A stretch of 64,000 bases of DNA from Macrostomum hystrix (GCA_950097015.1 CATNEN010000038.1:34062501-34126500), one strand, 5' to 3'; shown: positions 36,101-49,560, numbered from the stretch's first letter. Numbers and translations are program-made. Notes: a model not told the origin generated them from the sequence alone.

Positions 36101-36108
36101 TTATTTTT

Positions 36109-39100
36109 AAATTTAGCATAGGCCTACTTTAGAAGAACTTAAATGTGCGCAAATTTGTGGCAACGAGAATAACGAGAAAATTACGAGCATTTCATGCATT
36201 CTTTCTTTTCCTAAGATCTATGTAGTATATAGGAGGTTTTTACTTGTGTGCAAAGTTTTAAAGCCTACTTTATGGGTAAAACAGTAAGATATACAAGATC
36301 CCGTTGTTATCTAGTGATTCATTTTCTTACTCCGGATTGGAAAATACCATCCAAGAATATACTTGACATTATGACTAAACTCTAATTCTCACAAAATGAT
36401 AGAAACTGAAAATGTATAATTAGTCAGAATTTTTTGTTTTTTTACAGCTTTGTGAACATTCGAAGGTTGTGTCACTCAATGAAATAGATCCAAACTTAAC
36501 GGAAACATTTTTTCTAGAATTGTACTTTCACCTGTAAAATCTTAAGGGGAAAAATTAAGAACATGTCGTAGGGCTCCTTACTAATATCTTACAGCTGCCA
36601 CTAAGTTGTCGTAGGCCTACCTTCTTAACTCCCACTGCTTTCACCAATTTGTAGTAGGCTCTCTCCTCTTTGGGTTAAATATCACCGATACTCTTTTATT
36701 AAATATTAAAAAATTGCTTATTTCACACCTTGGATTACCCTTTGAAATAACTCTTAATTTCCCTTGTCTATGACTTAGTTATTCTTCATAGGCTAGCTAT
36801 GTATCCTCTTATTGCATATGCATATATTGTTTAACTTGGCCAGATAGGCTGCTTTCCTTCCAAAATTGGTAGCGTTCTCACGAGTGTCCGAGCGGCAAGA
36901 CACTTCTTCCTCTCCTTACTAACTCACAACTGTCTGGCTCTCTGGTTTGTTCCCAGTCTTTCAAGGCTTCCAATGGACTGAAGTTGCCCAACTTTGCACA
37001 CAGTGCTGTTCCACCAATCAGGATTTTACCCTCAGCTCTTTAGTTTTACACTCTACTACGGCTCTTTTTATAACTATCTCCTTCTTTATTCTTTCGAATG
37101 TTCACCAACTTGTGTATTATCACAGACCTGCTTTTCTCCTTCTCTCTAAAATAATTGAATTCAAACACTTTGAGATTTATTCTCCTTTGTTTTCTCAGAA
37201 CTGGGCACGGGGCACCGGTTGGGGATTTTGGGCAAAACTGCGTCTATATTTATAGCAAAATTGGGGTGGATGATACGGTGTATTATAACAAAATGAAAAT
37301 CGGGAAAAAGCATTTGGCGGGAATTCAACTTATAATTCTACGATAAAATTTGGGCCTGCCTCAAACACTTTCATTTTAAAGGTTTTAGACAGTGTGATGA
37401 CAGTAGTAAAAGTTATAATTATTACACTACTCTAAACACTCACTTTCGTCACACTCACTCTGCGATTGGCAATGGAGGGGAGCGTCAAAAAAATCGCGTT
37501 GATATTAGCAATCCGAATTTCATTGTATCGATCAGTGTTAAATTCACGCCGCTGTTGCCTGCATGGATAGTAATTTGATTGAACGCGTCATATGTAAGGT
37601 GTATAATTAAAGACGTGTAAGATCTTCGATAAATTGAGCGTATGGATCGAGAGACTCAGCTGGCATACGCGCGCAGGTAAACTGAGCCTATTTTTGCACC
37701 GACGTGCGCAGTACAGTGCATGCCTGCAGCGAAATCATTATCGGACGAAACGACTCTCCGGACGGTAAGCTTCGTCCCTGATGACGTGCCCGCGTCGCAG
37801 ATGTCGCTGGATCGCGTGGATATAATCAACACTTCAGTTGCGCATTATTGCTTGCAGCTTAACAGCAATACCTAGCTGCAGGATCAGTATATGGTCATCT
37901 CTCGCTGCCATGCAGGGCCGCGACATGTATAAACTGGACACCTAGAGTACTTCAATTTTTGTCTTCGGGCCACTAAAATCGGCACAAAGCAGGACTCTCA
38001 ATTGCATCAGTTAGCATGCCTCGGTCTGCACAACCGCCGGCGAGAATCAGTAGCTGTGACGGAACTTGAATGCCGAATGCCAGTTTGAGCATAGCAGCCG
38101 AGTCACCCGCCCACACAGGTTTAAGGGTTTGACTGGTGGAGTATGTTTTATTTCTAAATATATTTATAGATAGCAGGCTTGTTGTTATTCAATTATGCGA
38201 AAACTTTTTTCTTTTGTTTAAGCACTTTAGAACTCGGACAAAAAGGGCGCAAATTTAAAACAACAAGATAAGAATTCTAATATTATCTAAACCTAAATCT
38301 TTACTTTTTTGTCAACAAATGCTAGATTGTATTACCCTTTAGTAATGTTTTACAGTGCAAACATTTCTTATATCCCCTTTTATCACTTCGAATTAAAATA
38401 TCTCGTTAAACTTATCCAAACTTATGCATCTGCTCTTTTTGTTCTCCCTAGTTGTTAGTTCTAGAGGTGTGTCAATAAGCAATATACGAATGATATAGTT
38501 TTTTAGCACCTAAGTACTGTATTAGTTGACAAATATTGCCAAAAATTTCGAGTTATTATTTTCGTTATTACATATACTCCAACCTATCATTCATACCAGA
38601 ATTAGCTAAACAGGCTGCTTGTCTGCACCAAAATGTTACTACTATTACTTCGTTTTCTACTAGTTAAATTTTAGGCAACACAAATTAGTTGATAAGGTCA
38701 GTGCTAAAGGCTTGTTCTGACAGCAGTCAAATGGGTTACTATGGATAGTTGGTTATATTATGTTCTGGATGTAGTCAGCCTGTTAGTTATGTTGTTATCC
38801 GTATCTAATAACCTTAATAAAACAACAGAATATTAATGCATTGTGTGTGCAATCTCCTAGTTTTTTAAACATTTTCGTTTTAATGAAACCTGCTGATGGA
38901 GCTGTGTACCTAGAAGGCCCACAAGCTCTGATTGTCTCTGAGATGGCCCAAAGCCAAAGTGGCAGCCCTTCATTTTGTGGACTGTATGCAGGCAGGCCCA
39001 ATGACCTAAAAATCCGTATCTGTTGTGTCTGTTGCAAATATTATCAGTCATGGCTAATGAATTACTAGTATACTATTGCATGCCAAAATCAATAGTAGTC

Positions 39101-40081
39101 ATGTTTTGAAAGTGTCTTTCTTGAAAATGCAGAAACTATACATAATGCTATATATAGGTCTATGTATAAATTTAAAAGCTATATGAATATAGACTGCTCT
39201 TTATTCATAAATTAATAAATTATGTTTTATAATAGTTTTTGTTACCCAAAACATTTTTGGAATAAATTGAGAATAATAAAAAATGTGCATTTGAGCTAAG
39301 CAGCTTGAATACAATGCAATATGTATGACTGTCTTTGGGGCTAATCTATGCCTGTGCTGGCTACCCATGAATGTTTTATAAGCAGCAGCTAACTAGGAAC
39401 AGCACATGAGCACTAGCATGAGCACAGGCATTATGTGGCTGCATGCTTGTTTTGTAGTCAAAAAATCCTAAAGTGCACCAGATGTAGGGATTGTCAACTT
39501 TTTACTTTACAGAAAACCTCTTATTACGCCTTAGAGTAGTCATTTTGAAAAAAATTGTTTCGGATTATATAAAACTGGTTTCATTTTTAAATTGACAACT
39601 CAAATAAGCCCTGTGTACTGATATATAGGCCCAAATAAGTCAGAAGTATTTCTTGTTTTAATCATTTTAGTTGCACAAGCACTTTAATACTAAAAATTTA
39701 TTATTTATTAGTACTATTATATAAATATATCAGATGTGTTTTGTATATGATATATTAGTGCTATAAGTGCTTATATAGAGCTCTATATATAGTACATTAT
39801 GTTCTGAATTTTATGTTCTAAACTTAAACCCTTTACTTAGCTAAATTTTATGTTTCATTTGTAAATTAATGTCCTTAAATTAAATATAGCTATAACAGCT
39901 AAAATGCATGAAGTAAATCTTCTGCTCTAAAATGCTCAATTATTTACTTTTAATATTCAATTTTAGATCTTAAGACCTTTTAGCTGTAGGTCTTTAGGAC
40001 TCCCTTTTTACTTGAAATTTATGATTTTATGATTTCGAGTCAGTAAAATCTCATTCGATTGAGACACTTTCAGCCTGTGTA
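36109..40081. other. AT-rich intergenic DNA upstream of TRPML
   Basis: No gene supported. A less AT-rich block at about 37.45-38.1 kb contains CG dinucleotides (GGATCGAGAGACTCAGC, CGTGCCCGCGTCGCAG is split from ATGACGTGCC) and could be regulatory. A block at 38.88-39.06 kb has a short open frame I do not recognise. A TRPML promoter should lie near 39.5-40.08 kb but no motif is decisive. Confidence 0.35.
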
Positions 40082-43000
40082 ATGTCTGATATTGGCCTAC
40101 TAGGAGCCAGTCATGCCAGTCATGGTCATCAGCATATTCAACAGCCACGCTATGGCGCCCTGCTGACTGTGCCGCTTCTCGCTGGCGATGGGCCCAACGG
40201 AGGTTCCAATGGTAGTCTGTCAATTAATGACGATGGCAGCCAGCCGCCACCGCCAGCCAGCAGCGTTGATGGCGATGACAGTGTGGAAGACGCCAAGCAG
40301 TCTGGCGATGACAGGATGCGTCGCCGATTAAAGTACTTCTTTATGACTCCGTGTGAAAAATACCAAGCCAAGGGTCGGCTGCCTCTGAAGCTGCTGCTGC
40401 AGCTGCTCAAAGTGCTAGTTGTCACCCTGCAGTTGTACGTGTTTGGCATGGAGAGCTCAAGTCACGTATACTTCCTTACTACTACTCAGGCTGCATTTAG
40501 GCACCTCTATCTGGAGGTGAGGCGACCGCTTAGAAACCTGTAAATAAATCATATACAAAAACGGCTGATAGTGTTTTTTACGCCCTGGTTAGGTTACATT
40601 CCAGGAATAGAATATATTTCAATATCTATTTTTATTTCTCAGTCCTGGGACGCGAGCTGGGAATCGCCGCCCTACCCACCGGCGCACGGGCCCTACGCTG
40701 TGTACACATACGACAGTTTCTACTCTAGCTTAGATTTTGCTCTAGCCGGCTACAACGACACGCTCAGTGGCTCCATTGGTTCATTCGCTCCAACTGTACT
40801 AGCCACCAATGGGACGAAAGGCGCTCCTCAGCTATGCCTGTTACACTACACTAATCTAACTGTCGATGCTGCCAATTTTCGTTACACTCTCGATAGGCAG
40901 GTATCAACCAGGTGTTTCGAAATGCTACCACTAGCTGATGGTAATGGCACCTCGCGTTACGACAGTCGGCGTCAACTGCAGAACCTAGGCTACAAACTGA
41001 ATTTTGACAATGTTCTAGCTGCTAAGCTACAGTTTAATGTGAATGCCATACATTTCAATTTTGACCAACCGCGATTGTCGACTGCCGAGTGCTTCTTATT
41101 TAATATCACGGTAAGAATGCGTTATAGCTCGTATTTAAGTGGCAATGACGCTCTGGTACAGAAATAGTTACGGCCACAAAACTCTAGACTTAGAGAAAGG
41201 TCTTCAAACACAAACGAAGCGGAATTGGGACAAAAGCGGAATCAAAAAGAATCAATAATCTCTACTGATAGAAACCAACTTCAGACCCTGTCACAATAAC
41301 AGACATTGACGTCAAATTCGATTCCGTTGCTGAAAATAGACACTGACGTCACATGCGATCCCGTTGCTATAAATAGTCGTTGACGTCACATGCGATCCCA
41401 TCGCTAAAAATAGACACTGACGTCACATCTGATCATTTTGCAAAGTTAGCATCTTATGTTTAAAACGTAAGACATGCTTCACAAAAAATGTCAAGGGATA
41501 AATTTTTTTATAATAATAGCACACATAATGTTACTTGCAATCATGCTGTACGGGTATGTAGTATAGATAGATTTTGTGTAATTAAAAATCAAATTTTCGA
41601 ACATTTTTGCACAGATTCTATTCGACAATCGGGCTCACACTGGCCAAGTCCTAGTAAGCCTGGACGCTAATCCAATCGAGAAGCGGTGCGGCGCCGAGCA
41701 CCAGTTTGGCCCAACTGAGAAATCAATCTCTTACACATTTCTAGACGTGTCCGTCATTCTAGTCTGCATTTTTTCATTTGTTAGCTGCGTCCGCAGCCTT
41801 TACAAAGGCAATCGAATGAGAATGGTGAGACGCGTAATACACTTATGTTAGTGCAGGGGTCGGCAAACTCTGGCCTGCGGGCCAGATGCGGCCCTCGAAG
41901 CTCCCAAATCCGGCCCGTTGCTCCTTCCAACACATATAGTATCCTGTCTCATCTCTCCCGTGTCTCATCTCTCCCGTGTCTCATCTCTCCCGTGTCTTAT
42001 CTCTCCCGTGTCTCATCTCTCCCGTGTCTCATCTCTCCCGTGTCTCATCTCTCCCGTGTCTCATCTCTCCCGTGTCTCATCTCTCCCGTGTCTTATCTCT
42101 CCCGTGTCTCATCTCTCCCGTGTCTCATCTCTCCCGTGTCTCATCTCTCCCGTGTCTCATCACTTCCGTGTCTCATCTCTCCCGTGTCTCATCTCTCCCG
42201 TGTCTCATCTCTACCGTGTCTCATCTCTCCCGAGTCTCATCTCTCCCGTGTCTCATCTCTCCCGTGTCTTATCTCTCCCGTGTCTTATCTCTCCCGTGTC
42301 TCATCTCTCCCGTGTCTCATCTCTCCCGTGTCTCATCTCTCCCGTGTCTCATCTCTCCCGTGTCTCATCTCTCCCGTGTCTCATCTCTCCCATGTTTCAT
42401 CTCTCGCCTGGATCTCATCTCTCCCCTGTCTCATTTCTACCCCCGTCTCATCTCTCCAGTGTCTCATGTCTCCCCTGTCTCATTTCTACCCACTTCTCAT
42501 CACTTCCGTGTCTCATCACTTCCGTGTCTCATCTCTCCCGTGTCTCATCTCTCCCGTGTCTCATCTCTCCCGTGTCTCATCTCTCCCGTGTCTCATCTCT
42601 CCCGTGTCTCATCTCTCCCATGTTTCATCTCTCGCCTGTCTCATCCCTCCCCTGTCTCATTTCTACCCCTGTCTCATCTCTCCCCTGTCTCATCTCTCCC
42701 CTGTCTCATTTCTACCCCTGTCTCATCTCTCCCCTGTCTCATTTCTACCCCCGTCTCATCACTTCCGTGTCCCATCACTTCCGTGTCTCATCTCTCCCGT
42801 GTCTCATCTCTCCCGTGTCTCATCTCTCCCGTGTCTCATCTCTCCCGAGTCTCATCTCTCCCGAGTCTCATCTCTCGCCTGTCTCATCTCTCCCCTGTCT
42901 CATTTCTACCCCCGTCTCATCTCTCCAGTGTCTCATGTCTCCCCTGTCTCATTTCTACCCACTTCTCATCACTTCCGTGTCTCATCACTTCCGTGTCTCA

Positions 43001-46000
43001 TCACTTCCGTGTCTCATCACTTCCGTGTCCCATCACTTCCGTGTCTCATCTCTCCCGTGTTTCATCTCTCCCGAGTCTCAATTCCCCTGTCTCATTTCTA
43101 CCCACTTCTCATCACTTCCGTGTCTCATCACTTCCGTGTCTCATCTCTCCCGTGTTTCATCTCTCCCGTGTCTCATCTCTCCCGTGTCTCATCTCTCCCG
43201 TGTCTCATCTCTCCCGTGTCTCATCTCTCCCATGTTTCATCTCTCGCCTGTCTCATCCCTCCCCTGTCTCATTTCTACCCCTGTCTCATCTCTCCCCTGT
43301 CTCATCTCTCCCCTGTCTCATTTCTACCCCTGTCTCATCTCTCCCCTGTCTCATTTCTACCCCCGTCTCATCACTTCCGTGTCCCATCACTTCCGTGTCT
43401 CATCTCTCCCGTGTCTCATCTCTCCCGTGTCTCATCTCTCCCGTGTCTCATCTCTCCCGAGTCTCATCTCTCCCGAGTCTCATCTCTCGCCTGTCTCATC
43501 TCTCCCCTGTCTCATTTCTACCCCCGTCTCATCTCTCCAGTGTCTCATGTCTCCCCTGTCTCATTTCTACCCACTTCTCATCACTTCCGTGTCTCATCAC
43601 TTCCGTGTCTCATCACTTCCGTGTCTCATCACTTCCGTGTCCCATCACTTCCGTGTCTCATCTCTCCCGTGTTTCATCTCTCCTGTGTCTCAATTCCCCT
43701 GTCTCATTTCTACCCCCGTCTCATCACTTCCGTGTCCCATCACTCCCGTGTCTCATCTCTCCCGAGTCTCATCTCTCCCGTGTTTCATCTCTCCCGTGTC
43801 TCATCTCTCCCGAGTCTCATCTCTCCCGTGTTTCATCTCTCCCGTGTCTCATTTCTCCCGTGTCTCATCTCTCCCGAGTCTCATCTCTCCCGTGTTTCAT
43901 CTCTCCCGTGTCTCATTTCTCCCGTGTCTCATCTCTCCCGTGTCTCATCTCTCCCGTGTTTCATCTCTCCCGAGTCTCATCTCTCCCGTGTCTCATCTCT
44001 CCCGAGTCTCATCTCTCCCGTGTTTCATCTCTCCCGTGTCTCATCTCTCCCGAGTCTCATCTCTCCCGTGTTTCATCTCTCCCGTGTCTCATTTCTCCCG
44101 TGTCTCATTTCTCCCGTGTCTCATCTCTCCCGAGTCTCATCTCTCCCGTGTTTCATCTCTCCCGTGTCTCATTTCTCCCGTGTCTCATTTCTCCCGTGTC
44201 TCATCTCTCCCGTGTCTCATCTCTCCCGTGTTTCATCTCTCCTGTGTCTCAATTCCCCTGTCTCGTCTTTCCCCTATCTCATTCTCTTATAATTTTACAG
44301 TCAATGTGGCCTGCTGTCGTCTTTTAGGTTCTCTCTTTGGCCCGCTAGCTAGTAAGTGTTCCGTCCCCTGTGCTAGTGGGATAAGACTTTCAAGACAAAA
44401 TTATAACAAACTGTCTCACTGCAGCGCACCCGTCGCTACTTTCGCAACCAATTCGAGTACAAACTAAGCCTAGAGGAGCAGTGCGAGTTTATCAATCTCT
44501 GGTTTGTACTCATCATTGTCAACGATCTGCTCACCTTGATTGGCTCGCTAATGAAGATTCTTATTGAGTACAAGGTCAGTCTAATATTCTTTGCTGGAAT
44601 TGCTTATGTTATTCTTTGTCTGTCTTTTTTATCTTCACCTCGTCTGTTTGTGTGTCGTTGTCAATCGTCTTTTACTTTCACGCACCCTGCAGACATTTGA
44701 CAACTACACAGTGTGCAGCCTGTTTCTAGGTAGCGGCTCTATGCTGGTCTGGTTTGGCACTCTGCGCTATTTAGGCTACTTCTCAAAGTATAATGTGAGT
44801 AGTATCTTGCGTAATTGATAAGTAGTCAATGAATAACTTAGTGTAATAAACATATGAATCATTGTTAGCCAGCAGCTAATCGATAATGCTGAGCTAACAG
44901 CCAATAAATATTAAAGAGCTGACAGCCAATCGATAACAAGACTTGCAAATCAGAAATAAGAAGCAATATAAATGTACTTATGTTAGATTTTATTCATTAA
45001 CCGTAAGTTTACTGTTCTCAGGTGCTGCTGCTGACTATAAAGCGAAGCCTGCCGGATATTCTCAGATTTCTAATCTGCGCGATCGCTTTGTTTCTGGCCT
45101 TCTCACTATTCGGCTGGATAACATTCGGGCCTTATCACGTGAAATTTCGCACCTTCTTTTCGTCGCTGGAATGCCTATTCGCTTTAGTTAACGGCGACGA
45201 TATATTTACAACATTCGCGTTGATTCCTGCTAGCACAAATGCTTATATCTACGTTGTGTCCAGAATCTATTTGTATTCCTTCATTGCCCTGTTCATCTAC
45301 ATTGTTCTAAATGTGTGCATCTCAATCATATTGGAGGCCTACGAGAGCGTCACTGTGAGTTTTTCTGCCTTTGATTTTGAAGTTTTGATTTTGATTGGAT
45401 GCTTGGTTAAGCAAATAAAAAATAGATTTTTATTGGCCAGGAAGACTAGATAAATGTAGGTCAATTATCATGGGGAAGCCTAGCTATTAACATGTAACCA
45501 TGACGGCTGTTATTGTTGGTTATATTGCTATTATAGACTCTGTCACCGAGATAAGTAGAGTGTTTGGACATATTTGCAACAGTTGATTTTCGCTACTGCT
45601 CCCGTTCACAGCGCCGACGCTCGGCCCAATCGGCGTCTCGGATGTGGGCCTTCATAGCCGAGTGCGCCGATCCAGCCAGCTCTATGGCCTATAGAAACGA
45701 CGGCGTCAGTCGACGTCGACGACTGTCCACTGCGGCCTCCGCTGCCGACTTGGCTTCCTGGCTGTCGCGCTGGTTCCACGCTTCTCTGGTGTCGCGAGTC
45801 AATGTGGGGCCGAATCAGCCAGACGGCGTCGGTGACGTTGTTGGCGACTATCCGAACAGCGCACCGGCTATCCGCGGTGGTTCGGCTACGTTTGTTGTCG
45901 GAGACGGCATCGTCCCGGCTGGTGTTCGGCGCGGTAGTCATCGTCGTCGACGCTCTCGACGTCGACTACTTCGCCGCGGAGTGGGCGGTGGCGATCTTCA

Positions 46001-46199
46001 TCTTCCAGAGTCGTTTATTGTCAGTGCAGACGCTGTCGCCACTTCCAGCGAGGCCGATGACGATGAAGAGAACTGCGACGATGGAAAGTCAGCTGCCATC
46101 GCCGTACTAGCCGGGGTCGAGGACAGCGACTCCGGAAGCAGCGACACGGTCGACGATCTGCTCGATGGCGGTTGTCTAGAACGAAATCACTTGGCCTAA
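40082..46199 (+). CDS. MCOLN: Mucolipin (TRPML) lysosomal cation channel, seven exons
   Basis: Exons 40082-40516, 40643-41110, 41615-41824, 44425-44574, 44693-44794, 45022-45354 and 45612-46199. All are GT-AG, all introns are phase 0, and the product is 761 residues. A polybasic RRRLKYFFMTPCEKYQAKGR (residues 80-99) matches the PI(3,5)P2-binding segment of mucolipins. TM1 follows, then a glycosylated luminal domain, LFDNRAHTGQ before TM2, and S3-S4 segments (LEEQCEFINLW). FGPYHVKFR precedes the pore, with selectivity filter NGDDIF (NGDD at 512-515), then S6. Family role: PI(3,5)P2-gated Ca2+/Fe2+/Na+ release from endolysosomes. The tail after WAFIAECADP is about 180 residues, Arg/Ser-rich and then Asp/Ser-rich, much longer than in vertebrate MCOLN1 (about 580 residues in total). 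The N-terminus carries DIGLL, a DxxLL-like sorting signal. Intron 3 is filled by a 2.35-kb 16-bp minisatellite. Confidence 0.93.
41935..44285. repeat. 16-bp minisatellite (TCTCCCGTGTCTCATC), 2.35 kb, in TRPML intron 3
   Basis: About 147 units with variants ACTTCCGTGTCTCATC, TCCCCTGTCTCATTTCTACC and TCTCCCGAGTCTCATC. A composite block repeats with an offset of 612 bp (landmark CTCGCCTGTCTCATCCC at 42631 and 43243). All three plus-strand frames stay open throughout. Confidence 0.97.
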
Positions 46200-46248
46200 T
46201 CGCAGGCTAACTCGTTTGTCTTACAGTCATAAAATCTCTGAGTCATGA

Positions 46249-46622
46249 AGTCTCAGTCCTGAGGTGACATTCCTGAAGTCTCAGTCCTGAGGTGACATTC
46301 CTGAAGTCTCAGTCCTGAGGTGACATTCCTGAAGTCTCAGTCCTGAGGTGACATTCCTGAAGTCTCAGTCCTGAGGTGACATTCCTGAAGTCTCAGTCCT
46401 GAGGTGACATTCCTGAAGTCTCAGTCCTGAGGTGACATTCCTGAAGTCTCAGTCCTGAGGTGACATTCCTGAAGTCTCAGTCCTGAGGTGACATTCCTGA
46501 AGTCTCAGTCCTGAGGTGACATTCCTGAAGTCTCAGTCCTGAGGTGACATTCCTGAAGTCTCAGTCCTGAGGTGACATTCCTGAAGTCTCAGTCCTGAGG
46601 TGACATTCCTGAAGTCTCAGTT
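46249..46622. repeat. 28-bp minisatellite, ~13 near-identical copies, in TRPML 3' region
   Basis: Core AGTCCTGAGGTGACATTCCT plus GAAGTCTC; I see no differences between internal units. Begins about 50 bp after the TRPML stop codon, so it probably lies in the 3' UTR. Confidence 0.95.
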
Positions 46623-47137
46623 CTTGCAATGCATAGTGTAATTTATTCCAGCATAATATAGCAATTGTGACTCCACTTGTACAAGTGTGTGCTGATCAAG
46701 TTAATAGGTTTTTTTACAATCGACCTACATTGTTCTTCAATTATTGCCTCTTCCGAGTTCATGTCTTCCATGCTTTTTACTGCCTTCAGTCTTCCATTAA
46801 GCAAGTCTGAGTGTACCGAAGTATTTTCAGAAATATTTACAAGTCTACTCATGTTAAACTTATTTTTATGGCGATGAGTCTTTGTGAATTGTGTGGAACT
46901 GATTCGTACTCAAGATTTTCAAATTATATTCTGCGCATTTTCTTATGATTCCTACTGACCAAATTATTATTTCTTGGATCACTTTATTTCGATTTTTCCT
47001 TGTTTCTTTATAAGAAGCCATGACAACTAACAAATAAAAACACAACAGTCACAATTTTTATTATTTACTTTTGCCTTTTTTCATTTTTCTTTGACAATAG
47101 TAAAGAACAATAAAACAAATTCAATAGTTATTAAGCC
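46623..47137. other. AT-rich DNA 3' of TRPML
   Basis: Contains AATAAA at about 47033 and again near 47109, possible polyadenylation signals. Nothing else recognised. Confidence 0.4.
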
Positions 47138-49560
47138 ATTATATCAGATCCCATGGTTACCAAGCTATTAATCCAGATCCCAATACTAACAAAGCCATTA
47201 ATCCAGATCCCATGGTTATCAAGCTATTAATCCAGATCCCATGGTTACTAAGCTATTAATCCAGATCCCAATACTAACAAAGCCATTAATCCAGATCCCA
47301 TGGTTATCAAGCTATTAATCCAGATCCCATGGTTACTAAGCTATTAATCCAGATCCCATGGTTACCAAGCTATTAATCCAGATCCCATGGCTACCAAGCT
47401 ATTTATCCAGATCCCATGGTTACTAAGCTATTAATCCAGATCCCATGGTTACTAAGCTATTAATCCAGATCCCATGGTTACCAAGCTATTAATCCAGATC
47501 CCATGGCTACCAAGCTATTAATCCAGATCCCATGGTTACTAAGCCATTAATCCAGGTACCATGGCTACCAAGCCATTAATCCAGATCCCATGGTTACCAA
47601 GCTATTAATCCAGATCCCATGGTTACTAAGCTATTAATCCAGATCCCATGGTTACCAAGCTATTAATCCAGATCCCATGGCTACCAAGCTATTAATCCAG
47701 ATCCCATGGTTACTAAGCTATTAATCCAGATCCCATGGTTACTACGCTATTAATCCAGATCCCATGGTTACCAAGCTATTAATCCAGATCCCATGGCTAC
47801 CAAGCCATTAATCCAGATCCCATGGTTACCAAGCTATTAATCCAGATCCCATGGTTACTAAGCTATTAATCCAGATCCCATGGTTACTATCCCATTAATC
47901 CAGATCCCATGGTTACCAAGCTATTAATCCAGATCCCGTGGTTACCAAGCTATCAATCCAGATCCCAATACTAACAAAGCTATTAATCAGATCCCAATAC
48001 TAACAAAGCCATTAATCCAGATCCCATGGTTACCAAGCTATTAATCCAGATCCCATGGTTACCAAGCTATTAATCCAGATCCCATGGCTACCAAGCTATT
48101 AATCCAGATCCCATGGTTACTAAGCCATTAATCCAGATCCCATGGCTACCAAGCCATTAATCCAGATCCCATGGCTACCAAGCTATTAATCCAGATCCCA
48201 TGGTTACTAAGCCATTAATCCAGATCCCATGGCTACCAAGCCATTAATCCAGATCCCATGGTTACCAAGCTATTAATCAAGATCCCATGGTTACTAAGCT
48301 ATTAATCCAGATCCCATGGTTACTATCCCATTAATCCAGATCCCATGGTTACCAAGCTATTAATCCAGATCCCGTGGTTACCAAGCTATCAATCCAGATC
48401 CCAATACTAACAAAGCTATTAATCCAGATCCCAATACTAACAAAGCCATTAATCCAGATCCCATGGTTACCAAGCTATTAATCCAGATCCCATGGTTACC
48501 AAGCTATTAATCCAGATCCCATGGCTACCAAGCTATTAATCCAGATCCCATGGTTACTAAGCCATTAATCCAGATCCCATGGTTACCAAGCTATTAATCC
48601 AGATCCCGTGGTTACCAAGCTATCAATCCAGATCCCAATACTAACAAAGCTATTAATCCAGATCCCAATACTAACAAAGCCATTAATCCAGATCCCATCG
48701 TTACCAAGCTATTAATCCAGATCCCATGGTTACTAAGCTATTAATCCAGATCTCATGGTTACTATCCCATTAATCCAGATCCCATGGTTACCAAGCTATT
48801 AATCCAGATCCCGTGGTTACCAAGCTATCAATCCAGATCCCAATACTAACAAAGCCATTAATCCAGATCGCATGGTTACCAAGCTATTAATCCAGATCCC
48901 GTGGTTACCAAGCTATCAATCCAGATCCCAATACTAACAAAGCTATTAATCCAGATCCCAATACTAACAAAGCCATTAATCCAGATCCCATGGTTACCAA
49001 GCTATTAATCCAGATCCCATGGTTACCAAGCTATTAATCCAGATCCCATGGTTACTAAGCTATTAATCCAGATCTCATGGTTACTATCCCATTAATCCAG
49101 ATCCCATGGTTACCAAGCTATTAATCCAGATCCCGTGGTTACCAAGCTGTTAATCCAGATCCCAATACTAACAAAGCCATTAATCCAGATCGCATGGTTA
49201 CCAAGCTATTAATCCAGATCCCGTGGTTACCAAGCTATCAATCCAGATCCCAATACTAACAGAGCTATTAATCCAGATCCCAATACTAACAAAGCCATTA
49301 ATCCAGATCCCATGGTTACCAAGCTATTAATCCAGATCCCATGGTTACCAAGCTATTAATCCAGATCCCATGGCTACCAAGCTATTAATCCAGATCCCAT
49401 GGTTACCAAGCTATTAATCCAGATCCCATGGTTACCAAGCTATTAATCCAGATCCCGTGGTTACCAAGCTATTAATCCAGATCCCAATACTAACAAAGCC
49501 ATTAATCAGGATACCATGGTTACCAAGCTATTAATCCAGATCCCATGGTTACCAAGTCGT
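47138..49560. repeat. 29-bp minisatellite, ~83 copies, 2.4 kb
   Basis: Core CATGGTTACCAAGCTATTAA plus TCCAGATCC, with an alternative unit CAATACTAACAAAGCCATTA. The alternative units recur at spaced intervals, giving blockwise higher-order structure. Between TRPML and the ankyrin/SOCS-like gene. Confidence 0.97.

Noticed and set aside
38841-39068. Possible small gene (open frame both strands)
   Set aside because: Slightly less AT-rich block, but no recognisable family and no convincing splice or promoter signals.
41845-44467. Three very long overlapping ORFs (780-850 codons)
   Set aside because: They are produced by a 16-bp tandem repeat that lacks stops in every phase. All lie inside TRPML intron 3 between confirmed splice sites; no protein family is involved.
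45606-45941. Minus-strand ORF opposite TRPML last exon
   Set aside because: Shadow frame caused by high GC and Arg/Ser-rich coding on the plus strand.
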